A DNA stretch of 18,729 nucleotides from Ruminococcaceae bacterium UBA6855. GTDB taxonomy: Bacteria > Bacillota > Clostridia > Oscillospirales > Acutalibacteraceae. The notes beneath the pieces are model-generated. The model was given only the letters and a program-made list of their open reading frames with translations, was not told where the DNA came from and ran no database searches. The translations under genes were made by a program, and so were the position numbers. Positions 8,106 through 13,625 of the stretch are shown in pieces (position 1 is the first letter of the stretch; every line of letters begins with the position of its first letter). The stretch spans positions 22,425-41,153 of the forward strand of contig DKDF01000056.1 in assembly GCA_002451755.1 (NCBI GenBank), read 5' to 3'.

Positions 8106-8819
8106 ATGGAAAGCTTCAGACACATGCCTCTTGAAAACATACAGAACTGCCGCGACCTCGGCGGATATCCGATAAAGGGCGGCGGCTTCACGAAATACGG
8201 CAGGCTGCTGCGCTGCGGCAGACCGCGCGCGTCCACGCCGAGCGATATGGAGTTCTTCCGCGAATACGGGATAAAGAATGTTTTCGACCTGCGCGGCGAT
8301 TCCGAGGCGATATCCATGCCGTCGGAGTTCGCCGATTATCCGGGCGTAAATTACTACCACTTCTCCCTGCTTGAAATTAACCCAGCGTCGCCGCACATGG
8401 AGATGTCGATGCCGGAGGTGTATGTCACGAGTCTCAACGAGTGCAAGGGCAACTATGCGCGTCTGTTCTCCGCGCTGTCTCGCGTCGACGCGCCGTCGAT
8501 GTTCCACTGCTTCCTCGGCAAGGACAGAACCGGCATAACCGCTGCGCTGATACTGCATTTAACAGGTGTATATTTTGAGGATATCGTCGCGGATTACCGC
8601 ATCTCCTCGACTTATCTCGAGCCGTTTTACCGCCGCGAGATGGAGAGAAAAACCGGGCTTGTCCATGAGAGCGACATGGCGCATCTCGGCTCCCCGTCGG
8701 AAAACATAACCGCCGTGTTTGAATATCTTTCGCGCCGCTACGGCTCGGTCGAGGACTATTTCCTCTCTGCAGGACTCACTTCGGACGAGATAGACGCAGT
8801 CGGCAGAATACTCAGATAA
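8106..8819 (+). CDS. Tyrosine-protein phosphatase, Y_phosphatase3 type
   Basis: 237 aa. The N-terminal NCRDLGGYPIKGGG and KYGRLLRCGRP are the usual opening motifs of the bacterial atypical dual-specificity/tyrosine phosphatases (PtpA/LipA-like; family Y_phosphatase3). The P-loop HCFLGKDRTGI supplies the nucleophile C135 and phosphate-binding R141 (CX5R); the Lys and Asp inside the loop are typical of family members that also hydrolyse phosphoinositides in some species. There is no signal peptide, so it is cytoplasmic. AGGAGGA precedes the ATG. It is monocistronic, between its own promoter and a bidirectional terminator. Confidence 0.92.
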   Translation: MESFRHMPLENIQNCRDLGGYPIKGGGFTKYGRLLRCGRPRASTPSDMEFFREYGIKNVFDLRGDSEAISMPSEFADYPGVNYYHFSLLEINPASPHMEMSMPEVYVTSLNECKGNYARLFSALSRVDAPSMFHCFLGKDRTGITAALILHLTGVYFEDIVADYRISSTYLEPFYRREMERKTGLVHESDMAHLGSPSENITAVFEYLSRRYGSVEDYFLSAGLTSDEIDAVGRILR

Positions 8820-8825
8820 AACAAA

Positions 8826-8863
8826 CCGCCGTGCAGGATATGCACGGCGGCTTTGCTTTTTAA
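8826..8863. terminator. Bidirectional terminator between convergent genes
   Basis: A perfect 10-bp stem, CCGCCGTGCA/TGCACGGCGG, around GGATA. On the plus strand CTTTGCTTTTT follows; on the minus strand TTTGTTTTAT follows. It serves the phosphatase and the convergent minus-strand gene, whose stop codon lies in its plus-side tail. Confidence 0.92.
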
Positions 8864-10212
8864 TTGGATTTGAAAATAAATCTTTTGTAGCTGCATATCC
8901 CGGTTTCGCGGCTGTCCGAGACTCTTAAAATCAAATGATATGTTCCGGGCTTGCTCAATGAAAAACTGATTTTTTCTGCGTTTTCATCTATTTTCGGAAA
9001 CTCCGAAGCTGTTCCGGCTTCCGGGTACCACATCCAGCAGTATCTGACTGATTCTCCGTCCGGGCTTGAACAGCGGGACGCGTCAATTGTGATTATTCCG
9101 TCCTTTTGTGAGATATCTGTCGCGATTATCGGCGCATGGGAGCAGTTTTCGTAAATGCCGTTTATGCTCCAATTTATTCTCGCGGCAAAATCAAGCTGAA
9201 AATCCCTGCGCCAACGCCACAGACTCGCCTGCGGGCTTTTGTGTATCTTTCCGTCGATACCGTTTACCGAGTCGGCTGCTCCGGAGAATATCCGGCTGCC
9301 CTCGGGCGAAACGATATTCTGATATCGACCGCTCCAACCGCCGTATTCCGGGTGCTCGGGGTCGTTAAGCCCGTTTGGTATCAAGCCGAGAAATGCCGGA
9401 GTGTCTCCCTCTGCAATAAATACCGTCTTGGGATAGAGCGAGCCAAGCGGACCTTTTCTTATGTGCTCGTCCAGCCATTTTTCTTCAATAAAAGCGGTAT
9501 CCGCGCCGGAAAAACCGCCTCCGCTGATGCCGTCCTCGCTGCCGTGTTGGTTCCTGTCTGCGGAGATTCCCGGCCAGACCGCTTTGCAGTATTCCTTTAT
9601 GCCAAGTATGGTTCCGTTTGATGGGGTGACGATATAAAACAGTGACGGAAAATTGCGGCGTATCCATTTTCCGCTCATGTCCTGATCGGAAATTGAGTGT
9701 ATCCTCAGCTTTGAAATAAGCTTCGTTTCTTCCTCCGCGCTGCAATTTTTTCGTATCTGCCAAAGAGCCTGCGCGAGGGTATTGGCTCCGCTCCAGATCC
9801 CTATCCACAGCGGTCGCGGATCGGGTGAGCGAAGAGCGTCGATTATACAGCGGACGCCGTCGTTGTCGGAGTATTTTTCCTCGGCAAATCCGTTCCCCTG
9901 TGAGTGCCCGAATGCGGGGATCCCCATATGCACACGCTGCCTCAGCTCGTCGGCTTCAGGATATCCGTGGGCGTGAATATCAAGATTAGGCTTCACTTCG
10001 CCGTAAGCATCAACGAGCTTGTTGACAATTTTGAGAGCACCTTTTCCGCCGCCTTTTTTCAGAAAACAGGAGCTGCAGAGTATAATGCCCTCGATATCTA
10101 TCTCGTTTGAATAAAGCAGCAGGCGTATAAGACTTTGAATATCATCTTTTTCCGTCCAAGGCAGGTGCTTCGGGTTGATGTCGGTTAGCGCGATATAGCG
10201 TGTCTTGTCCAT
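8860..10212 (-). CDS. DUF1593 / Sde182-type nucleoside-hydrolase-like protein
   Basis: 450 aa. The N-terminal TDINPKHLPWTEKDDIQSLIRLLLYSNEIDIEGI is the DUF1593 version of the nucleoside-hydrolase Asp cluster that binds calcium, and the following Rossmann-like region (about 40-300) contains the family pattern PLWIGIWSGANTLAQALW. The last 85-90 residues (IITIDASRCSSPDG...YCWMWYPEAG...YHLILRVSDS) form a PKD-like beta-sandwich, the C-terminal domain of the Sde182 family, which was linked to cellulose binding in Saccharophagus. Family members are often exported, but this one starts MDKTRYIALTD without a signal peptide. The ribosome site is GGAGGA (complement of 10219-10224). Substrate unknown; a role with plant-derived glycosides would fit the GH78 gene elsewhere in the window, but they are far apart. 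Confidence 0.85.
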   Translation of the reverse strand: MDKTRYIALTDINPKHLPWTEKDDIQSLIRLLLYSNEIDIEGIILCSSCFLKKGGGKGALKIVNKLVDAYGEVKPNLDIHAHGYPEADELRQRVHMGIPAFGHSQGNGFAEEKYSDNDGVRCIIDALRSPDPRPLWIGIWSGANTLAQALWQIRKNCSAEEETKLISKLRIHSISDQDMSGKWIRRNFPSLFYIVTPSNGTILGIKEYCKAVWPGISADRNQHGSEDGISGGGFSGADTAFIEEKWLDEHIRKGPLGSLYPKTVFIAEGDTPAFLGLIPNGLNDPEHPEYGGWSGRYQNIVSPEGSRIFSGAADSVNGIDGKIHKSPQASLWRWRRDFQLDFAARINWSINGIYENCSHAPIIATDISQKDGIITIDASRCSSPDGESVRYCWMWYPEAGTASEFPKIDENAEKISFSLSKPGTYHLILRVSDSRETGICSYKRFIFKSN

Positions 10213-10244
10213 GCGTTGTCCTCCGTTTCGCGCAATGATATAAT

Positions 10245-10291
10245 TTCAGCCTTCCGCCGAGTCCACGCGGAAGGCTGAATTCACTTTTTTT
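10245..10291. terminator. Strong 13-bp hairpin between two minus-strand genes
   Basis: TTCAGCCTTCCGC (10245-10257) and GCGGAAGGCTGAA (10267-10279) are perfect complements around a 9-base loop. It starts 13 bases after the stop codon of the minus-strand cysteine hydrolase. A run of seven Ts follows on the plus strand, but only ATTATATC follows on the minus strand, so its U-tract favours plus-strand transcripts. Confidence 0.6.
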
Positions 10292-10292
10292 A

Positions 10293-10838
10293 TCAGACCG
10301 ATGCGAGGAAAGTATCTGTGTCGGTGATCTCTGCGCCGTAGGTGTCCTTGAGATACTTTAGACCGTACTCATAGTCCTCGGCGGTGAAGGAGTTCGTTGC
10401 GTCTTTGATAACAACAATGTCGTAGCCGAGCTGATAAGCGTCGGCGGAGGTGTGGCGCACGCACATGTGGGTGTGCAGTCCGGTCACAACAACGGTGTTG
10501 ACTCCGAGCTCCTGGAGCAGGAGGTCAAGGTCGGTGTGGAAGAAACCGCTGTAGCGTCTCTTGGGAACGACATAGTCGCTCTCGCAGAGTCCGAGCTCGG
10601 GAATGACTTTCGCGCCCTCGGTACCCGCTATCGCGTGGTCGCCCCAGAGCTTGAGCTCGTGGTCAATGCCCTTGAGATGAGCGTCGTTGCAGAAGATGAC
10701 CGGTATGTTCTTCTCCCTTGCGCCGTTGAGCAGCTCTGCGGTCTTGGGGACTATCGCAAGACCTCTGTCGCATTTGAGCGCGCCGGTGACGAAGTCGTTG
10801 AGCATATCAACGACAAGAATTGCGTACTTCTTTTCCAT
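10293..10838 (-). CDS. PncA-like cysteine hydrolase (isochorismatase/nicotinamidase family)
   Basis: 181 aa. The catalytic triad of the family is visible: D11 (VVDMLNDF), K93 (VPKRRYSGF) and nucleophile C126 (GLHTHMCVRHT). A candidate metal site D52, H54, H60 (NDAHLKGIDH) and the segment WGDHAIAGTEGAKVIPEL correspond to the zinc-site region and WxxHCVxGT motif of nicotinamidases. It probably hydrolyses nicotinamide to nicotinate or a related small amide in the cytoplasm; the exact substrate is uncertain because many such proteins are only isochorismatase-like. GGAGC lies before the start (complement of 10849-10855) with a long spacing. A consensus promoter overlapped by a palindrome lies directly upstream, so it is likely regulated. 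Confidence 0.88.
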   Translation of the reverse strand: MEKKYAILVVDMLNDFVTGALKCDRGLAIVPKTAELLNGAREKNIPVIFCNDAHLKGIDHELKLWGDHAIAGTEGAKVIPELGLCESDYVVPKRRYSGFFHTDLDLLLQELGVNTVVVTGLHTHMCVRHTSADAYQLGYDIVVIKDATNSFTAEDYEYGLKYLKDTYGAEITDTDTFLASV

Positions 10839-10864
10839 AATATTTACAGCTCCTTGTGTGTTAT

Positions 10865-10887
10865 GATTAAATTATACCGATTTAATC
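10865..10887. promoter_or_regulatory. Palindrome over the -10 box of the cysteine hydrolase promoter (putative operator)
   Basis: GATTAAAT (10865-10872) and ATTTAATC (10880-10887) are perfect 8-bp inverted halves around TATACCG. They bracket the minus-strand -10 element, the usual place for a repressor site. Confidence 0.55.
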
Positions 10888-10899
10888 TTCCGGTGTCAA
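10871..10899 (-). promoter_or_regulatory. Consensus sigma-A promoter for the cysteine hydrolase gene
   Basis: Read on the minus strand: TTGACA (complement of 10894-10899), 17-base spacer, TATAAT (complement of 10871-10876). Both boxes are perfect. Confidence 0.93.
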
Positions 10900-10925
10900 T
10901 GACGATAAACACAAAGAAAACGCTC

Positions 10926-10954
10926 TTTTATAACAGACGTTTGTGTGATATAAT
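10926..10954 (+). promoter_or_regulatory. Possible promoter for the Nudix gene
   Basis: TATAAT at 10949-10954 is perfect, but the -35 region (TTTTAT, 10926-10931) is weak. It is divergent from the cysteine hydrolase promoter. The leader would be about 90 bases long. Confidence 0.45.
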
Positions 10955-11049
10955 TATCATATCGATTTCCCGAGAAACATGGAGTGCTTATGCTGACATC
11001 GACTGCTTTTCATACGCAGACCGGCAGATAAATAAAAAAGGAGAAAAAT

Positions 11050-11439
11050 ATGAAAACGACTCAGGTTGCCGCCGCCCTCATCTGGCAGGGCGACAGATTC
11101 ATGATATGCCGCCGCCCCGCGAACAAGGGCAACGCTCTTTTGTGGGAGTTTGTCGGCGGAAAGCTCGAACCGGGCGAGACGCATCAGCAGGCACTCATTC
11201 GCGAATGCCGCGAGGAGCTCGGTATAACAGTGGAAGTCGGCGACGAATTCTGCGACGTCTACCATCAGTATCCAGATATATATGTCCACCTCGTCGTGTT
11301 CAACGCAAAAATAGCCGAGGGCACGCCTCAGCTGCTCGAACACTGCGGACTCGAATGGATAACTCCGCAGGAGATAAAAAACTATGCCTTCTGCCCGGCG
11401 GATAAAGACATACTTGAAAAGATAATCAATACACATTGA
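11050..11439 (+). CDS. MutT-type Nudix hydrolase (8-oxo-dGTP diphosphatase-like)
   Basis: 129 aa, the standard MutT length. A complete Nudix box runs from G37 to I59 (GKLEPGE, then RECREELGI), matching GX5EX7REUXEEXGU with all metal-binding glutamates present. The start KTTQVAAALIWQGDRFMICRRP and the WEFVGGK preceding the box are the MutT subfamily pattern, so cleaning oxidised dGTP from the nucleotide pool is the likely job, with other nucleoside triphosphates possible. AAGGAGA precedes the ATG closely. The CorA-type gene starts 13 bases after its stop, so the two are probably cotranscribed without an obvious functional link. Confidence 0.93.
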   Translation: MKTTQVAAALIWQGDRFMICRRPANKGNALLWEFVGGKLEPGETHQQALIRECREELGITVEVGDEFCDVYHQYPDIYVHLVVFNAKIAEGTPQLLEHCGLEWITPQEIKNYAFCPADKDILEKIINTH

Positions 11440-11452
11440 AAGAGGTTTTATC

Positions 11453-12304
11453 ATGCAGCTTGTTCTTCCGTTTGAACATATGGCAAAGGCGGCGCAGTAT
11501 ATGGAGCCGTCGGTTTTTGAATATGTCCGCGAGGGCGAGATAGAGAGCTTCGAAAGCTTCGAAAAGTTCGATTTCCTCGCCTTTGACTGGTACGATGTCC
11601 ACAGCGAGCGCACCGAGGATTATAAAATGCTCGCCTATGTCAGCCGCGAGAATCTGATAATTTTTACCGAGGGCGCGGCGGGCGACACGGCGAAGAAGAT
11701 AATGGACGGGCTCGCGGCGGAGAATCCGGAGTTTAAATCCGAGCAGCTGCTCTACAGATTCTTCGTTCGACTTTTGAACGGCGATATGGATTGCCTCTCA
11801 AAGCTCGAGAATGAAATAGACGAATATGAAAATGTCTATCTTTTCAAGAGCGAGTCCGGCAAGGATGTTTTCGAAAAGCTGTCCGCCTGGCGGCGCGAGC
11901 TGCTGAGAATAAAGCGCTACTATGAGCAGCTGACCCTGATTTTTGACGAGGCGTCTGCGAATGACAATTCTGTATTCTCGAACGCTGCGGCGAAGCGCTT
12001 CGCCATTCTCAAGAACCGCACCGACCGCTATCTCCAGACGGTGCAGAACCTGCGCGATGTTATCGAGCATCTTCAGGAGGAGTATCAGGCGCAGCTGTCT
12101 ATCCAGCAGAACGATCTGATGAAGCTTTTCACGGTCGTTACCGTTATCTTCCTGCCGCTGACTTTGCTTACGGGCTGGTACGGCATGAACTTTTCGGGAA
12201 TGCCGGAGCTTAGCTGGCAATATGGATATCTTGTGATAATTGTCGTGAGTATCGTAGTGCTCGTTGCGCTGATACTGTTCTTCCGCCGGAAGAAGTGGCT
12301 CTGA
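11453..12304 (+). CDS. CorA-family divalent metal ion transporter
   Basis: 283 aa, slightly short for the family. A long, charged, helical N-terminal cytoplasmic domain (1-220, including a coiled-coil-like stretch about 150-215) precedes two C-terminal membrane helices at about 226-243 and 257-278. The signature YGMN motif (GMN at 244-246) ends the first helix, followed by the short FSGMPEL loop. CorA proteins form pentameric channels for magnesium, or for cobalt, nickel or zinc in some lineages; the ion is not readable here. The ribosome site AGAGG is modest. No terminator is seen between its stop and the next promoter 28 bases later, so readthrough into the cysK leader is possible. Confidence 0.92.
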   Translation: MQLVLPFEHMAKAAQYMEPSVFEYVREGEIESFESFEKFDFLAFDWYDVHSERTEDYKMLAYVSRENLIIFTEGAAGDTAKKIMDGLAAENPEFKSEQLLYRFFVRLLNGDMDCLSKLENEIDEYENVYLFKSESGKDVFEKLSAWRRELLRIKRYYEQLTLIFDEASANDNSVFSNAAAKRFAILKNRTDRYLQTVQNLRDVIEHLQEEYQAQLSIQQNDLMKLFTVVTVIFLPLTLLTGWYGMNFSGMPELSWQYGYLVIIVVSIVVLVALILFFRRKKWL

Positions 12305-12325
12305 GATTTTGAAAAATTTTTTGAT

Positions 12326-12348
12326 TTGCCTATTGACAGGGTAGGCAA
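12326..12348. promoter_or_regulatory. Inverted repeat around the -35 box of the cysK leader promoter (putative operator)
   Basis: TTGCCTA (12326-12332) and TAGGCAA (12342-12348) are perfect 7-bp inverted halves with a 9-base spacer containing the TTGACA -35 box. A third TAGGC lies at 12383-12387. I do not recognise the binding protein. Confidence 0.55.
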
Positions 12349-12361
12349 TGTGTGCTATATT
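12333..12361 (+). promoter_or_regulatory. Sigma-A promoter of the cysK leader transcript
   Basis: TTGACA (12333-12338), 17-base spacer, TATATT (12356-12361). The expected start near 12368 would give a leader of about 210 bases ending at the terminator before cysK. Confidence 0.92.
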
Positions 12362-12370
12362 GTAACCAAC

Positions 12371-12391
12371 ATACCGCCGAGGTAGGCGTAT
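12371..12391 (+). other. Small hairpin upstream of the leader-ORF ribosome site
   Basis: ATAC-C-GCC pairs with GGCGTAT around GAGGTA: seven pairs with one bulged C. It ends directly before AAAGGAGA. Weakly supported; it could protect the 5' end or shape ribosome access. Confidence 0.4.
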
Positions 12392-12407
12392 GAAAGGAGA
12401 GAATGTT

Positions 12408-12521
12408 ATGAAAAAGACCGCCATGAACCGAATGAACCGCTGTAGCTGCGCCTGTTGTCAGTGCGCGTGTTCCGCCATGTCTTTTTCCGATATGTCCTCC
12501 GGATGCGGGTCGTTGAATTGA
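12408..12521 (+). CDS. Polycysteine leader peptide upstream of cysK
   Basis: A 37-codon ORF with its own ribosome site (AAAGGAGA, 12393-12400, eight bases from GGAG to ATG). Codons 12-21 read CSCACCQCAC: six cysteines in ten codons, with a seventh at codon 33 and Met at 1, 6, 9, 24 and 29. There is no signal peptide or known domain. It lies between a consensus promoter and a terminator, and cysteine synthase follows. The arrangement is that of an attenuator leader whose ribosome stalls when charged tRNA-Cys is scarce. An in-frame ATG at 12390 would add six residues but overlaps the ribosome site, so 12408 is preferred. A metal- or redox-binding micropeptide is an alternative. The assignment as a leader is inferred. 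Confidence 0.8.
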   Translation: MKKTAMNRMNRCSCACCQCACSAMSFSDMSSGCGSLN

Positions 12522-12547
12522 TCCGATAAAACGGCTTTTGACCGGGG
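12497..12547 (+). promoter_or_regulatory. Candidate antiterminator pairing in the cysK leader
   Basis: CTCCGG (12497-12502, inside the leader ORF after the Cys cluster) can pair with CCGGGG (12542-12547), the 5' arm of the terminator: six pairs, one G-U. A competing stem CGGAT/ATCCG (12500-12504 with 12521-12525) would sequester the same segment. Pairings found by eye, not folded computationally. Confidence 0.5.
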
Positions 12548-12575
12548 AGACTCATCGGAGTTCCCCGGCTTTTTT
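12542..12575 (+). terminator. Attenuator terminator in the cysK leader
   Basis: CCGGGGA (12542-12548) pairs with TCCCCGG (12562-12568), continued inward by ACTC/GAGT past a bulged G, loop ATCG. C and six Ts follow. It starts 20 bases after the leader-ORF stop and ends 51 bases before the cysK start, so it must be read through for cysK expression from the leader promoter. Confidence 0.93.
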
Positions 12576-12626
12576 GTTTCGCCTCGGAACTCAAAATCTT
12601 AACTAACTTCAAAGGAGTAATTTATT

Positions 12627-13559
12627 ATGTCAAAGATTTATACCTCAGCAGACCAGCTTATAGGAAAGACCCCTCTTCTCGAACTGACCCACATTGAAAA
12701 GAAATACGGACTCAAGGCAAAAGTGCTCGCAAAGCTTGAGTATTTCAATCCCGCAGGCTCCGTCAAAGACAGAATCGCCAGAAAGATGCTCGACGACGCA
12801 GAGGCGGCGGGCAAGCTCACACCTGATTCGGTTATTATCGAGCCGACCTCCGGCAACACCGGTATCGGTCTTGCCTCCGTCGCCGCCGCGCGCGGATATC
12901 GCATAATTATCGTTATGCCCGAGACGATGTCCGTTGAGCGCCGCCAGCTGATGAAGGCATACGGTGCCGAGCTTGTGCTCACCGAGGGCGAAAAGGGCAT
13001 GAAGGGCGCGATAGCCAAGGCTGACGAGCTCGCAAAAGAGATACCGAATAGCTTTGTACCCGGTCAGTTTGTCAACCCCTCGAACCCCAAGGCTCACTAT
13101 GAGACCACGGGTCCCGAGATTTTTGAAGACACCGACGGCGAGGTTGATATCTTCGTCGCAGGCGTCGGCACCGGCGGTACCATCACGGGCGTCGGCGAGT
13201 ATCTTAAAGACAAGAAGCCCGGCGTAAAAATCGTTGCAGTTGAGCCGGCGACCTCAGCAGTGCTCTCAACAGGTGTTGCGGGTCCGCATAAGATACAGGG
13301 CATCGGCGCAGGCTTCGTGCCCGATGTGCTCGACACAAAGGTCTATGATGAGATAATCCCGGTCAGCAACGAAGCCGCGTTCGAGACCGGCAAGCTTATC
13401 GGCAAGAGCGAGGGCGTGCTGGTCGGCATATCCTCCGGCGCCGCCGCCTATGCAGCAATAGAGCTTGCAAAGCGCCCGGAGAACGAGGGCAAGACGATAG
13501 TCGTGCTCCTGCCCGACACAGGCGACCGCTATCTGTCGACTCCGCTTTTCCAGGACTGA
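12627..13559 (+). CDS. cysK: Cysteine synthase A (O-acetylserine sulfhydrylase)
   Basis: 310 aa, standard length. NPAGSVKDRIARKM carries the PLP lysine K47; EPTSGNTGIGLA binds the substrate carboxylate; GVGTGGTITGVGEYL binds the PLP phosphate; and ISSGAAAYAA and LLPDTGDRYLSTPLF are the conserved C-terminal motifs. It joins O-acetylserine and sulfide into cysteine in the cytoplasm, the last step of assimilation. I count no cysteine residue anywhere in the protein. AAAGGAG (12611-12617) precedes the ATG. Expression appears gated by the upstream polycysteine leader and terminator. A hairpin follows, before mnmA, so downstream genes may be expressed at a lower level from the same transcript. Confidence 0.96.
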   Translation: MSKIYTSADQLIGKTPLLELTHIEKKYGLKAKVLAKLEYFNPAGSVKDRIARKMLDDAEAAGKLTPDSVIIEPTSGNTGIGLASVAAARGYRIIIVMPETMSVERRQLMKAYGAELVLTEGEKGMKGAIAKADELAKEIPNSFVPGQFVNPSNPKAHYETTGPEIFEDTDGEVDIFVAGVGTGGTITGVGEYLKDKKPGVKIVAVEPATSAVLSTGVAGPHKIQGIGAGFVPDVLDTKVYDEIIPVSNEAAFETGKLIGKSEGVLVGISSGAAAYAAIELAKRPENEGKTIVVLLPDTGDRYLSTPLFQD

Positions 13560-13575
13560 TAAATAATTTTCCCAC

Positions 13576-13613
13576 AGGCTCCGGCTTTTCTGCCGGGGCT
13601 TTCGGGCTTTTTT
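13576..13613 (+). terminator. Probable (possibly partial) terminator between cysK and mnmA
   Basis: AGGCTCCGGC (13576-13585) pairs with GCCGGGGCTT (13592-13601), ten pairs with two G-T wobbles, loop TTTTCT. The six-T run is offset by TCGGGC, so termination may be incomplete. No separate promoter is seen before mnmA. Confidence 0.6.
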
Positions 13614-13625
13614 GAGAGGAAGAAT

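Noticed and set aside
10990..11031. 13-codon ORF in the leader of the Nudix gene
   Set aside because: It has no clustered regulatory codons and no terminator follows it, so there is no reason to call it an attenuator.
12368..12626. Cysteine T-box upstream of cysK
   Set aside because: The leader is too short for a T-box stem I plus antiterminator, I see no T-box consensus (TGGNACCGCG), and a translated polycysteine ORF occupies it.
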